Origin: Sphingobacterium paludis
Lineage (GTDB): Bacteria > Bacteroidota > Bacteroidia > Sphingobacteriales > Sphingobacteriaceae
Assembly: GCF_004364125.1 (NCBI RefSeq)
Contig: NZ_SNZV01000001.1
Location: 1 to 64,000, forward strand
Direction: 5' to 3'
Length of the DNA stretch: 64,000 nt
The notes under the pieces are model-generated. The model did no database searches, had not been told where the DNA came from, and saw only the letters and a program-made list of their open reading frames with translations. The stretch's first letter is position 1, and each line of letters opens with the position of its first letter. The translations under genes and the position numbers were made by a program. Positions 35,753 to 45,379 of this stretch are shown here, piece by piece.

Positions 35753-36109
35753 CTAAAGGCTTTTAAGATAGGCCGAAATTTCGGAAAGCAGACGGGCAAA
35801 TTGCTGCTCTAACGGAATGAATAGTTGTTCTAAGGTCTGCATATTTGCACCGTTCTTGGCTGCTGTTTCCAATTCCTGAAGTGCTGCCCGTAGCTTGGTT
35901 GCGCCGATGTACTCCATGGTCGGCTTGATGTGGTGAGCCTTACTTGAAATGTCCATTTGCTGGCCATTGCTCATCGCTTTTGTCAATCCAGCAAAATCAA
36001 CCGGTATTTGTACAAGGTAAAGATCTAAAAATTGCTTAATCAATTCCGTGTTCTGCATCATATTTTGTTGGATCGCCACAGGGTCAATCACCGTATAATC
36101 TTCATTCAT
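35753..36109 (-). CDS. Hpt (histidine phosphotransfer) domain protein
   Basis: 118 residues, all helical, with the Hpt signature AHHIKPTMEYIGA; His60 is the likely phosphoacceptor. Single-domain Hpt proteins shuttle phosphate between hybrid kinases and response regulators. No partner kinase is adjacent. Its start overlaps the folK stop by 4 nt (ATGA), so it is translated with folK. Confidence 0.87.
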   Translation of the reverse strand: MNEDYTVIDPVAIQQNMMQNTELIKQFLDLYLVQIPVDFAGLTKAMSNGQQMDISSKAHHIKPTMEYIGATKLRAALQELETAAKNGANMQTLEQLFIPLEQQFARLLSEISAYLKSL

Positions 36110-36597
36110 GGGTTTGGGTTTAATAATTGCACCTTCAACGCATCGTCGCAGGCGGTTAGCAAGCTTTCATTTGTTTCTAATAGTATAGGGTGTATAAAAT
36201 CGGCGGCTATTTCTACCAAGGGTATCAGGGTAAACTTCCTTTGTGCAATATAGGGGTGTGGTACGCTAAGCCGCTCCTGTTGAATAATCTCATCGTTATA
36301 ATACAAAATATCGATATCGATAAGGCGCGCACCCCATTTTTCGAGCCTACGACGCCCGAGATCATGTTCTATTTCCTGGATGCGGTCCAAAACTGATAAG
36401 GCTGACAATTCGGTGTTCACGTCCAATACTTGGTTGAGGAAAGGAGGCTGATCCAGCACACCCCATGCCTCCGACGCATAAATGCGAGATTCCTGATTAA
36501 TGGATCCGATTCGATTTTTTATGGCCGCCGCTGCGCTGTGAAGTTGGGCGAGAGGCTCCCCTAAATTAGCTCCTAAAAGGAGAAACACCTTATTCAT
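36106..36597 (-). CDS. folK: 2-amino-4-hydroxy-6-hydroxymethyldihydropteridine pyrophosphokinase
   Basis: 163 residues. The family motifs LLLGANLGEP at 6-15, a YASEAWG...PPFLNQV region and the signature RRRLEKWGARLIDIDIL at ~82-98, with the metal-binding Asp pair, are all present. It transfers pyrophosphate from ATP to the pterin in folate synthesis. It is complete. The 4-nt overlap with the Hpt gene downstream indicates a shared transcript. Confidence 0.95.
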   Translation of the reverse strand: MNKVFLLLGANLGEPLAQLHSAAAAIKNRIGSINQESRIYASEAWGVLDQPPFLNQVLDVNTELSALSVLDRIQEIEHDLGRRRLEKWGARLIDIDILYYNDEIIQQERLSVPHPYIAQRKFTLIPLVEIAADFIHPILLETNESLLTACDDALKVQLLNPNP

Positions 36598-36681
36598 GGC
36601 CTAAAGATAAGCCTTATCCATATAATTTTCGAATTCTTCAAAGAAAGGTTTAATTTAGGTTTTTCAAACGTCATTTGTATT

Positions 36682-38448
36682 ATGAGATCTTTTTTTAAAT
36701 ATGTATTGGCTACCGTGACTGGGATCAGCATTGTGGTTGTTCTTTTCTTTGCCGTAATTATCGGCCTTATCATGAGTACGGTCAGTCAAATGGGAAGTGG
36801 TAAGGAGATAGATGTTCCTTCCAATGCAGTGCTTTACGTTTCACTGAACCATGCCATCACCGAACGAACGAGTGAAAACCCATTGGAGGGACTGAACTTG
36901 CCCGGCTACGGCGATATGAAATCATTGGGCTTGAACGATATTATCGGGCGTATTGCGGCGGCGAAAGAAGACAGTCGTATAAAAGGAATCTACCTCAACC
37001 CGACTTATGTCAATACGGGAATGGCTAGTCTAAAGGAAATACGAGACGCCTTGTTGGACTTTAAAAAATCTGGTAAGTTTGTCGTTGCATACAGTGATTC
37101 GTATACGCAAAAGGCTTATTATATTGCTTCGGTCGCTGACAAAGTTTACTTAAATCCAGAAGGAGGATTGGAGTTTAACGGTCTGTCCAGCTCCATCGCT
37201 TTTGTAAAGGATGCCTTGCAAAAGCTCGGTGTGGACATGCAAGTCGTGAAAGTGGGAACTTACAAGTCGGCAGTGGAGCCGTTTATTTTGAACGAAATGA
37301 GCGCAGCAAACAGGATGCAGGTTACGGCATACTTAGAAAGCATGTACGGTTCATTTTTAACCAATGTTTCCGAAGGTCGAAAAATATCGGTGGACTCCCT
37401 GCGCTATGTTGCGAATAACTACCTCATACGAAACGCCGATGACGCTGTTCGCTATAAATTTGTGGATGGGAAGCTTTACAAAGACGAGTTGTTGGCAGAG
37501 CTGAAAAAGCGACTGAACGTCGAAAAAAAGAAAGATATTCCATCGGTTTCTTTATTAGACTACGTGGGGGCTTCCGGTAAAGAAAAGACGGGAGATCGAG
37601 TTGCTGTATTATATGCTTATGGTGACATTGTCGACGGTGAAGGGTCTGATCTTAATATCGGAGGCGACCGTTTCTCGCGCGAGTTACGTAAACTTCGCAC
37701 AGATGATCGTGTGAAAGCCGTTGTGTTGCGGGTAAATTCGCCGGGTGGTTCTGCCTTAGCATCGGATATTATCGCTCGCGAAGTAGAGCTCACTAAAGCG
37801 GTGAAGCCTATCGTTGTTTCTATGGGCGATTACGCAGCCTCTGGCGGCTACTATATTTCCGCCTTGGCCGATTCTATTTTTGCTGAGAAAGAGACCTTGA
37901 CCGGGTCTATCGGTGTTTTTGGTCTGATACCCAATTTGCAAGGTTTGCTCAACAATAAGCTGGGTATACGTTTTGATGAGGTAAAAACAGGAAAATATGC
38001 CGGCCTTATGTCTTCACCAGATAAACCATTAACAGAGGAGGAAAAAGCGATTATTCAGGCGGAAGTAAACCGAATTTATGGCACGTTTACTGGAAAGGTA
38101 GCTAAAGGCCGAAATATGGCCGTTGCTGCCGTAGATAGCATCGGGCAGGGCCGCGTGTGGACAGGCAGTCAAGCGCTGGAGAATGGTTTGGTAGATGGTG
38201 TGGGCGATGTACAGCGCGCTGTTCGTTCGGCTGCCGCAAAGGCAAAGTTAAAGGACTATAAGCTGGTGTATTACCCGAACGTGAAAGATCCTTTTTCTTC
38301 GCTGCTGGGCACGTCTAAAGAAAAAATAAAAGCTTGGATGCTGGGCGAAGAACTGGGCGAGTATCGTCAGTATGTTGAACAGCTCCAAACCATTACGCGA
38401 TCGTCGGGCATACAAGCGCGAATGCCGTATACCATTGAAATCAGATAA
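36682..38448 (+). CDS. sppA: Signal peptide peptidase SppA, 67-kDa type
   Basis: 588 residues with one N-terminal membrane anchor (~6-32) and two tandem ClpP-like domains, as in E. coli SppA. The Ser/Lys dyad is spread across them: Lys195 in KVGTYKSAVEPF and Ser387 in GDYAASGGYYIS, matching the two-domain catalytic arrangement. It cleaves residual signal peptides in the membrane. It is transcribed divergently from folK, with 84 bp between, and ends in a terminator before pgk. Confidence 0.95.
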   Translation: MRSFFKYVLATVTGISIVVVLFFAVIIGLIMSTVSQMGSGKEIDVPSNAVLYVSLNHAITERTSENPLEGLNLPGYGDMKSLGLNDIIGRIAAAKEDSRIKGIYLNPTYVNTGMASLKEIRDALLDFKKSGKFVVAYSDSYTQKAYYIASVADKVYLNPEGGLEFNGLSSSIAFVKDALQKLGVDMQVVKVGTYKSAVEPFILNEMSAANRMQVTAYLESMYGSFLTNVSEGRKISVDSLRYVANNYLIRNADDAVRYKFVDGKLYKDELLAELKKRLNVEKKKDIPSVSLLDYVGASGKEKTGDRVAVLYAYGDIVDGEGSDLNIGGDRFSRELRKLRTDDRVKAVVLRVNSPGGSALASDIIAREVELTKAVKPIVVSMGDYAASGGYYISALADSIFAEKETLTGSIGVFGLIPNLQGLLNNKLGIRFDEVKTGKYAGLMSSPDKPLTEEEKAIIQAEVNRIYGTFTGKVAKGRNMAVAAVDSIGQGRVWTGSQALENGLVDGVGDVQRAVRSAAAKAKLKDYKLVYYPNVKDPFSSLLGTSKEKIKAWMLGEELGEYRQYVEQLQTITRSSGIQARMPYTIEIR

Positions 38449-38453
38449 ATTTG

Positions 38454-38489
38454 AAGGCGGGGATTTTCCAATTCCCGCCTTTTTTTTAT
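38454..38489 (+). terminator. Intrinsic terminator after sppA
   Basis: AAGGCGGG (38454-38461) pairs with CCCGCCTT and is followed by a T8 run. Confidence 0.85.
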
Positions 38490-38535
38490 ATTTATAGCTT
38501 GAAATGTCACATTCAACTTAAATTTTAAAGTACAT

Positions 38536-39726
38536 ATGAAAACTATTGATGATGTAAATTTCTCAGGAAAAAAGGCGTTGATTCGCGTGGATTTTAATGT
38601 TCCTTTCGATGAGAATTTTAATATAACAGATGATAATCGCATCCAGGGGGCAGCGCCTACGATTAAGAAAATCTTGGCCGATGGTGGTTCCGTGGTTTTG
38701 ATGTCACATTTAGGACGTCCAAAAGACGGTCCTACTGACAAGTATTCCTTGAAGCATATCGTGTCACACCTTTCTTCTGTATTGGGCGTAGAGGTCCAAT
38801 TTGCTGATGATTGTATAGGAGAAGACGCTGTAGAGAAAAGCGCTAATTTAAAAGCTGGCGAGGTACTTTTGTTAGAAAACCTTCGCTTCTATAAAGAGGA
38901 GGAAAAAGGAGATAAAGCCTTTGCTGAGAAATTAGCAAAGCTAGGTGACGTGTATGTGAATGATGCTTTCGGAACAGCCCACCGTGCGCACGCTTCTACT
39001 GCAATCGTAGCAGAGTTTTTTCCTGATAATAAGTTTGCCGGACAGTTGCTTGCTGCTGAAATCAATAACGCAGAAAAGGTGTTGAACAATCCTAATCGTC
39101 CGTTTACGGCCATCATGGGCGGCGCAAAGGTGTCTGATAAAATCGAATTGATCGAGGCTCTGCTAGACAAAGTCGACAATCTGATCATAGGTGGTGGTAT
39201 GGCTTACACCTTTATCAAAGCCCGCGGTGGTGAAATCGGCAAATCTTTGGTCGAGATCGATAAATTGGATCTGGCGAATGAGTTAGTTAAAAAAGCAGAC
39301 GAAAAAGGCGTAAACTTGGTGTTGCCTACGGATGCACAAATTGCGGATAAGTTTGCGGAAGATTCGCCTACCTATGATGGACCGAACGACGCGATCCCTG
39401 CCGATAAGGAAGGACTTGATATTGGACCCGAATCTTCTGCACATTTTGCTGAGGTGATTGGGGCCTCTAACACGTTGCTTTGGAACGGACCTATGGGCGT
39501 ATTTGAATTTGATACCTTTGCGAAGGGTACGAAAGCAGTAGCCGATGCGGTTGTTGCTGCTACCGAACGTGGCGCATTTTCGTTAATCGGCGGTGGCGAC
39601 TCCGCAGCGGCGGTGTCGAAGTTTGGAATGACCGAGCACGTGAGCTATGTAAGCACAGGTGGTGGCGCATTGTTGGAATATATGGAAGGTAAAGCCTTGC
39701 CAGGGGTTCAGGCATTAAACGACTAA
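38536..39726 (+). CDS. pgk: Phosphoglycerate kinase
   Basis: 396 residues, the usual bacterial length. Signatures include [14 protein letters not shown] at ~12-25 (substrate-binding), [10 protein letters not shown], the hinge and nucleotide region ([21 protein letters not shown]), [10 protein letters not shown] and the ATP-site [13 protein letters not shown]. It interconverts 1,3-bisphosphoglycerate and 3-phosphoglycerate in glycolysis. Monocistronic between two terminators. Confidence 0.97.
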   Translation: MKTIDDVNFSGKKALIRVDFNVPFDENFNITDDNRIQGAAPTIKKILADGGSVVLMSHLGRPKDGPTDKYSLKHIVSHLSSVLGVEVQFADDCIGEDAVEKSANLKAGEVLLLENLRFYKEEEKGDKAFAEKLAKLGDVYVNDAFGTAHRAHASTAIVAEFFPDNKFAGQLLAAEINNAEKVLNNPNRPFTAIMGGAKVSDKIELIEALLDKVDNLIIGGGMAYTFIKARGGEIGKSLVEIDKLDLANELVKKADEKGVNLVLPTDAQIADKFAEDSPTYDGPNDAIPADKEGLDIGPESSAHFAEVIGASNTLLWNGPMGVFEFDTFAKGTKAVADAVVAATERGAFSLIGGGDSAAAVSKFGMTEHVSYVSTGGGALLEYMEGKALPGVQALND

Positions 39727-39751
39727 TTACTGATCATATCAGCACGTAAAG

Positions 39752-39785
39752 TAAAGCCGTAGCAAATTGCTACGGCTTTATTTGT
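39752..39785. terminator. Bidirectional terminator after pgk
   Basis: TAAAGCCGTAGCAA (39752-39765) and TTGCTACGGCTTTA (39767-39780) are perfect reverse complements; the hairpin loop is the central CAAATTG. It separates pgk from the convergent next gene. Confidence 0.88.
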
Positions 39786-39801
39786 TACCGTATCCCCTCC
39801 T

Positions 39802-42609
39802 TTAGTACGTGTAGCTCAGGCCAAAGGTAGGCATGACTTTTCGCGTCGCCGTCGCATCATTTATATAAGCCAGCCGAGCTGCAACATTCACATCAGGCAA
39901 AACATAGCGAAACACGTTAAAGTCTGCCGATATACCGATTCCAAAACTCTTCGGAGAGGAGGAGTTATGCACGTTTTGGAAGTCGGAAAATAGGAGACCT
40001 TGAAAACGTTTGATGTAGGCCAATGAACCGATACTCCAATCCGGATAGAAAAGGGGAAGCCTGTAGTTAACCAAAACCGTGTTTGTGACGATGGGGGACG
40101 AAAAATTTCCCCAGCCAGACACCATCGGAATATCGTATACACCTTCGTATCGACCATTGCTCTTTTGTGCTGCTACGCGAAATTGTACGCTATGGTTGCT
40201 TGATATACCAGGCAAGTAAAAGTTTGTGCGTACGGACAGGATTTGCCCACTGATTTGCTGTTCGAAGGGAAGATGTCTATAGGTCAAACTTATATTTTGT
40301 CCCCAGCGTGGGGCAAGGTCCATTCGGCTACGCATACTATTTCGGTTAAAATAGGCCTGGTAGTTGAGTGGAAACGCAATAGTTTCATTGAAATTACGCA
40401 AAGCGATACTTACGTCGTAGCGCTTTGTATAGGATGTCCCGAAATTTAGACCATAGCTGTATACCGTATTTTGCCGATAAACGGAGAGGGGTATGGCAAT
40501 ATCAAATGTTGCATGATGATCGCGGTAGTCATACATGATTACCTGTCCAGGCTGGTTGGAGCTCACCGCATTACCCACTAAGCCCCGGTTAGCGTATCGG
40601 GCAGTGAATACTGGTAAATATCTTCTGTAGGATACCTCTGCCGAGTATATGCTCTTGGATATATCCGGGTCATACTCGTACCCCAGTTTTATTTGGCTTG
40701 TATTCAGAACATCATTGGATAGCCAAAATACCCCCGGTATATAATTGTCGAAGCTTTCGAAGTTCGTGCTACTAATGGATAGGCTATGAAAATTAACCAT
40801 ATTGGCTGTTGGGCTGTATCGCGTTACTTGATACACACTATCCGCCGGTGGCAATACATCGCCGTCGCTGATCTGATCAATAGTTGGCTGCACATAAGGC
40901 TGTACCTGTTGCGCAAAGTTTTTCGTTCCGGTCGTTAATTTTTGGGAAGCAAGTTTATAGCCATTGTAGCGGTAATCGTTAAATAACAAGAGGCTGTCTG
41001 AGCGGATCGACGCATTGAATGCGCCAAAGCGAGCATTCGTTAGCTTCGACGTTACGCCACGCTGGTCTACGCGGTAAATATTGTCCCTGCCATCAAAATG
41101 AGCTTTAAAGAGTATGTCGTCGCCAACGTAAAACGGGCGTTCCAGCTGCTGATTGCCCCAACCGAAAAGAAGTCGTTGTTTAGTGCCTTCCGCTTCGATT
41201 TCTAAAAGGTTTGTTCCTTCAGCGCTTACCGCTATCACAATAACTTTGTCACCCGTGTCGTTAAATTTCGGTTGCTGTATATGCACGCCCTTCGGTACCG
41301 CTTTACGCGCTACAGCCTCGCCGTTTTCCGCATTCAAGAAAACCAACTGGCTTCGATTGGCCCGGTCGACCTCCACTACAGCTATGATATTTTTCGAGGG
41401 ATGTAGGGCGGGCGAATAGTACCTGGACTTATGCGTAATTGTTTTTAATTTTTTTGTCTGCAGATTGAGGATGTTGATGACATTATAGGTTTGCTTACCA
41501 AAACGTGGGTCTTTTCTGTATTCATCCCACACCATTTGCTGCCCTCTTATGTGGAAATAGGGCGTGATCTGAATCCCAGTTTTTGCTATCGCATACTCCC
41601 GACCTTCAGCATCTATCCTGATGATCTCATTGACGGATTGTGGGCTAGATTTCAGTACATACAGCCTGTCATTTTCATCGGCTTGTGGTAGGATATAATC
41701 ACTCGGATATCGGCTTACTTTTGTTTTTATTTCATTTGTTGTTGAATATAACTTGTCGTTTTCAGACCAAAACTTTTCCCGTTCGCTCATCATCTCCACA
41801 AACATTTTTGCCGGCGTCAATCCCGAGGCATTTCTGAAAGCTCGTTGGAAATTAAACGGTCGAAGCAATTTTGTACGCATTTCCTCCATTATTTTTTCAT
41901 GGCTTTCGATACCATATTGGTTGGTAAGGTGCGTGTTTAAAAACAAACCAATACTGTAATGTGAGGGGACGTTATCCTTGAAAGAGCCCAGCACATATTT
42001 GTTGAAATCATACTTCTCCCCAGATAGTACGTTTGCTCGTATCGGCATTTCCCAAGAAGGAAGCCTCCCCCTGCCACCGGCACTATGTATCGTTTCAATC
42101 TGCACGGCATCGCCCTCAAAATACCAAGCCGGTAGATTTAGAGCATATAGTGCTAAGGCCAGTTGTTCGAAAAAAGGGCCTTTAATTCGTCCTGTCAATT
42201 TGTCAAATTGGGCAACATGACGTAGCTCATGTAAGGCCAAGTTTGGAAGCCACTCCTGATTGTCTGCGGTAGAGGAGGGCACGGGGTAAAACTCCGATTT
42301 ACGCGGAGCAAGTTGTACATATCCATTTTGACTGAGATGATTTCCTTGTAAAATCAAGTTAATTGGCTTTGGGTTTTTCTGTAGGTCCCGACTACTTTTC
42401 GTGCGCAGTAATGGCAGTTGGGAAGCGAGCTTTATCGCGGCGCTATCGAATGTGCTTGGGAAGATAAGCCGGTAATTTTCCGTCTGTATTTGTCTCCATT
42501 TGATCGATGAGTGTGCTTGTTCGTTGTCAATTATTTGGCTCATTAATTCGCTTGAACAAATAGTACCAGACAATACTACTAATAATTTGATAATCAGTTT
42601 TTTATTCAT
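39802..42609 (-). CDS. Exported zincin-like protein with beta-propeller and outer-membrane barrel regions
   Basis: 935 residues. A signal peptide (1-~25) precedes a metallopeptidase-like domain: HELRH at 127-131 and WYFEGDAVQIE (Glu165) about 34 residues later, the HExxH + EG(D) spacing of gluzincins ('peptidase MA-like'). Residues ~300-560 show repeated D-x-N/R-L-Y-V-L and TolB/WD40-like blades (YYSPALHPSKNIIAVVEVDRANRSQ split across strands). Residues ~620-935 alternate polar and aromatic residues and end in TFGLSYTY, the pattern of an outer-membrane barrel. The whole suggests a protease-like domain tethered to the outer membrane. I know no characterised member. Monocistronic. Confidence 0.75.
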   Translation of the reverse strand: MNKKLIIKLLVVLSGTICSSELMSQIIDNEQAHSSIKWRQIQTENYRLIFPSTFDSAAIKLASQLPLLRTKSSRDLQKNPKPINLILQGNHLSQNGYVQLAPRKSEFYPVPSSTADNQEWLPNLALHELRHVAQFDKLTGRIKGPFFEQLALALYALNLPAWYFEGDAVQIETIHSAGGRGRLPSWEMPIRANVLSGEKYDFNKYVLGSFKDNVPSHYSIGLFLNTHLTNQYGIESHEKIMEEMRTKLLRPFNFQRAFRNASGLTPAKMFVEMMSEREKFWSENDKLYSTTNEIKTKVSRYPSDYILPQADENDRLYVLKSSPQSVNEIIRIDAEGREYAIAKTGIQITPYFHIRGQQMVWDEYRKDPRFGKQTYNVINILNLQTKKLKTITHKSRYYSPALHPSKNIIAVVEVDRANRSQLVFLNAENGEAVARKAVPKGVHIQQPKFNDTGDKVIVIAVSAEGTNLLEIEAEGTKQRLLFGWGNQQLERPFYVGDDILFKAHFDGRDNIYRVDQRGVTSKLTNARFGAFNASIRSDSLLLFNDYRYNGYKLASQKLTTGTKNFAQQVQPYVQPTIDQISDGDVLPPADSVYQVTRYSPTANMVNFHSLSISSTNFESFDNYIPGVFWLSNDVLNTSQIKLGYEYDPDISKSIYSAEVSYRRYLPVFTARYANRGLVGNAVSSNQPGQVIMYDYRDHHATFDIAIPLSVYRQNTVYSYGLNFGTSYTKRYDVSIALRNFNETIAFPLNYQAYFNRNSMRSRMDLAPRWGQNISLTYRHLPFEQQISGQILSVRTNFYLPGISSNHSVQFRVAAQKSNGRYEGVYDIPMVSGWGNFSSPIVTNTVLVNYRLPLFYPDWSIGSLAYIKRFQGLLFSDFQNVHNSSSPKSFGIGISADFNVFRYVLPDVNVAARLAYINDATATRKVMPTFGLSYTY

Positions 42610-43256
42610 TAATAATGGCTATGAGTTGATGGTTTGCTAAGATGTTTAGTTAATTTTGGTTGTTTTGTATTCTCTTTATGTTTATATATTATATGTTAAT
42701 TAATTGATATATATAGTTTTATGTTATTTTAACAAAATAGATTTACATTCTTTTTTGTGGTCATAATGTTCGTCTGCGGTGTTCTACACTTCCGTATACC
42801 GAAATCAAACCGATGAATAATTACGAGTTGGAAACCGCAAACAAGATAGGGAAAATAAATTGTTTTTTTATTCGATGTAGGTAGTGTGGATTGCTGTTTT
42901 TTATGAGGGAAGATATTCCTCTTCTCGTTCTCGCAATCAACCGATACGCCCGATGGAGATTTATAGTATGTGCGCAATTTCGATCGTCGCTTTTCATCTT
43001 TGCAGCATACTGAAAAGTACAATGAGCCGTTTCATTTTTCGACAAAACCGGCTGTTTTTTGATGCTAGCGGTTGTATGACACGATGGCATCTTATGCCGC
43101 TATTTGGTGACTTGGATCCAAACAGTTTTCCGGCGTCATTGTTATCCATATTTGGTGCAGATCGTTAAAAAAAATGAATTAGTAATTTCCAACTAAAAAG
43201 TCGACTTTTGCTGCAAACAAACAGTACCCATGTAGGATTAAAATTTATAGTGTGTT
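42610..43256. other. Long AT-rich intergenic region upstream of mgtE
   Basis: 647 bp, very AT-rich at 42640-42740 (runs of TATA and TTAATTAA). Two overlapping short frames on opposite strands (42729-43090 minus, 42884-43168 plus) look non-coding. mgtE leaders in other bacteria can hold Mg2+-sensing RNAs, but I see no recognisable M-box, so this remains unassigned. Confidence 0.5.
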
Positions 43257-44630
43257 ATGGAAGAATTAGAAATGCAAGTAGAGCTTATTGAGAATTGGAT
43301 AGCAGCAGATCAGATCTCGGAGCTTCAAGATTTTCTGAATGAGCAGAACATTTCCGATGTGGAAGAGTTCATCGATGAGCTTCCAGAGCATGCGGCCCTT
43401 TTTATTGAAACGCTCAACATCAACCGGGCAGTTCATGTATTCAGTATCCTCGATTTCCCCACCCAAGAACGTATCTTCAAAAAGCTGTCTCCAGGCAAGG
43501 CTCGCGAGTTAATTAACGAGATGCCTCCTGATGATCGTACATCATTTTTTAGTGAATTAAAAGGTGATGTGGTGAAGCATTTGATCATTATGCTTTCGCC
43601 GGAAGAGCGGAAGGAAGCGCTCTCCCTATTGGGTTATCCGGAGGATAGTGTAGGGCGACTGATGACCCCCGACTACATCACCGTAAAACCCCACTGGGAC
43701 ATTCCCCGCATCCTGGAGCACATACGACGCTATGGAGACGCTTCGGAAACGATTGATGTCTTGTATGTCATCGACAAAGAGGGGCGATTAATGGACGATA
43801 TCAAGATTCGCGATATATTAGTTTCGGACCCGGATACGAAAGTGGAAGACTTGATCGATAATCGGCTTATTTCACTTCACGCGAACGATCCGCAGGAAGA
43901 AGCTGTAAATGTCTTTCGGATGAACAACAGAGTCGCTCTTCCCGTGGTGGACGAGCAAGGCATTATGTTGGGTATGGTAACCATTGATGATATCCTTTGG
44001 GTCGCAAATGAGGAGTATACCGAAGACATGCAGCGGATAGGGGGTACAGAGGCGCTTGACGAGCCTTACTTGGATGTATCTATCTTCCATTTGGTAAAAA
44101 AGCGCGGAGGATGGCTTATCGTGCTTTTTCTGGGGCAATTGCTTACGTTTAACGTGCTCAAGTTTTATGAAGACCGCTTAACAACTATTTTAGTGTTACT
44201 GATGCCCGTTATTATGTCCAGTGGTGGGAATAGTGGTTCCCAAGCGTCAACCCTGATTATCCAAGCGATGGCAATGGGGGAGGTGACCTTGCGCGATTGG
44301 TGGCTAGTCATGCGAAGGGAGATCTTATCTGGCCTTTTGCTGGGGCTGATATTGGGAACGTTAGGCTTCTTCCGAATTTCCGTGGATCAAGCATTTTCAG
44401 GTACGTATGGCGATGCTTGGGTATTGTATGGTTTGGCAATCGCCTTTTCGCTTGTCGGTGTCGTACTCTGGGGGTCATTGGTTGGAGCGATGTTGCCATT
44501 TGTGCTACGCAAAATGGGTGCCGATCCGGCCAGCTCTTCTGCGCCATTCGTATCTACGTTGGTTGACGTGACCGGTTTGATCATTTACTTCACCATTGCC
44601 ACGTTGGTATTGGGAGGGATATTAGTTTAG
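43257..44630 (+). CDS. mgtE: Magnesium transporter MgtE
   Basis: 457 residues with the full MgtE layout: N-terminal superhelical domain (~15-130, including PPDDRTSFFSEL), two CBS domains (~135-255), and five membrane helices (~285-455) with the pore motif PVIMSSGGNSGSQAS and the conserved SSSAPFVSTLVDVTGLI near the end. It is a Mg2+-gated Mg2+ channel. It lies immediately left of tRNA-Asn, so it marks the chromosomal side of the proposed island boundary. Confidence 0.96.
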   Translation: MEELEMQVELIENWIAADQISELQDFLNEQNISDVEEFIDELPEHAALFIETLNINRAVHVFSILDFPTQERIFKKLSPGKARELINEMPPDDRTSFFSELKGDVVKHLIIMLSPEERKEALSLLGYPEDSVGRLMTPDYITVKPHWDIPRILEHIRRYGDASETIDVLYVIDKEGRLMDDIKIRDILVSDPDTKVEDLIDNRLISLHANDPQEEAVNVFRMNNRVALPVVDEQGIMLGMVTIDDILWVANEEYTEDMQRIGGTEALDEPYLDVSIFHLVKKRGGWLIVLFLGQLLTFNVLKFYEDRLTTILVLLMPVIMSSGGNSGSQASTLIIQAMAMGEVTLRDWWLVMRREILSGLLLGLILGTLGFFRISVDQAFSGTYGDAWVLYGLAIAFSLVGVVLWGSLVGAMLPFVLRKMGADPASSSAPFVSTLVDVTGLIIYFTIATLVLGGILV

Positions 44631-44749
44631 TCAAAAAAAATCTCGTTGTAGGTGAGTGAGTTGTGTTTTTACCCTTAAAAATATTTGCAGTGCTCAACAA
44701 AACTTCCGATAATTGCATCACTGAAACGGAGTTGACCGCTTCATAAAAT

Positions 44750-44823
44750 TCCTGAATAGCTCAGTTGGTTAGAGCATCTGACTGTTAATCAGAGGGTCGC
44801 TGGTTCGAGCCCAGCTTCAGGAG
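44750..44823 (+). tRNA. tRNA-Asn (GTT)
   Basis: 74-nt cloverleaf. Acceptor strand TCCTGAA (44750-44756) pairs with TTCAGGA (44816-44822), discriminator G at 44823. D-loop AGTTGGTTA, anticodon arm CTGACTGTTAATCAG with anticodon GTT at 44784-44786, T arm GCTGG-TTCGAGC-CCAGC. CCA is not encoded. A strong terminator follows. A decayed 3' portion of the same gene occurs 12.9 kb downstream at 57711. Confidence 0.97.
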
Positions 44824-44829
44824 CCCCTT

Positions 44830-44866
44830 AAAAAAAGCTGTTTTTCGATAAGAAAAGCAGCTTTTT
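44830..44866 (+). terminator. tRNA-Asn terminator
   Basis: AAAAAGCTG...CAGCTTTTT forms an A/T-flanked hairpin directly after the tRNA. An almost identical copy follows the tRNA remnant at 57774-57808. Confidence 0.85.
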
Positions 44867-44869
44867 GCG

Positions 44870-45330
44870 TTTTAGGGCAGATTAGGGACATCTACCCTTC
44901 CCGAGTCGGATCCTCCGAAATGGCGTGATTTACATGTTTTTTTTGAACTCACATACGAATGGTACAAATTGGGTACCGAAATTCTACCGTGCTTAAGGAA
45001 GAAATGGTCGATAGAAGAGTAACCGATATATAAAGATTTGTTAAAAGAAATTATGTATTCCATTTTTTTCTTTTTTTTTTGGTTGTAGGGTCATTTCTTT
45101 AATATTATCTTTCTTTTTACCTTTTAAATTTTAATAATTGATGTTTTTGTCCATTTATTAAGTTTTATTTCCTGTTTCTTCACCTTTTTATGCTGATTAA
45201 TTTGGTGTTTTTTCAATTTATGTTCCATTTTGATTTTTTCTGTGCTGTTTTCGTCTCGATTTTTTGTATAAAATGATGGTATCTGTGATTTACTTATAAA
45301 TTTTTCTAAAAAATTTCTGTTATAATAAAT
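44870..45330. other. AT-rich non-coding left end of the island
   Basis: About 460 bp dominated by T on the plus strand from 45060 onward (many TTTTT runs). No gene or integrase remnant is visible in any frame. It leads into the porin promoter region. Confidence 0.55.
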
Positions 45331-45369
45331 ACTTAAGTATATTTGATCAAATTAATCAATTACTTAAGT
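45331..45369. promoter_or_regulatory. Paired palindromes at the porin promoter (candidate regulator sites)
   Basis: Two identical palindromic octamers ACTTAAGT (45331-45338 and 45362-45369), each preceded by T, lie 31 bp apart, about three helical turns. Between them is the perfect 12-bp palindrome ATTTGATCAAAT (45341-45352). A Bacteroidota -7 element TATATTTG (45338-45345) overlaps the first half, so the second octamer would lie just after the transcription start and 10 nt before the ATG. The layout suits binding by a dimeric regulator such as the NarL-type protein encoded in the same block; which protein binds is inference. Confidence 0.45.
45338..45345 (+). promoter_or_regulatory. Bacteroidota -7 promoter element for the porin/urt operon
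   Basis: TATATTTG matches TAnnTTTG; a weak -33 candidate TTTC lies 20 nt upstream (45314-45317). The predicted start is near 45351, about 29 nt before the ATG at 45380. Confidence 0.5.
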
Positions 45370-45379
45370 GTTTTTTTGT

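Noticed and set aside
42729..43168. Overlapping short frames of 89-97 residues on both strands before mgtE
   Set aside because: Composition is that of random AT-rich translation, no start signals, no recognisable motifs, and the frames overlap one another.
42610..43256. Mg2+-sensing M-box riboswitch before mgtE
   Set aside because: None of the conserved M-box sequence or a terminator/anti-terminator pair could be recognised near the mgtE start.
44870..45367. A remnant integrase near the tRNA
   Set aside because: Translations in all frames are interrupted and show no tyrosine-recombinase motif; only T-rich non-coding DNA is present.
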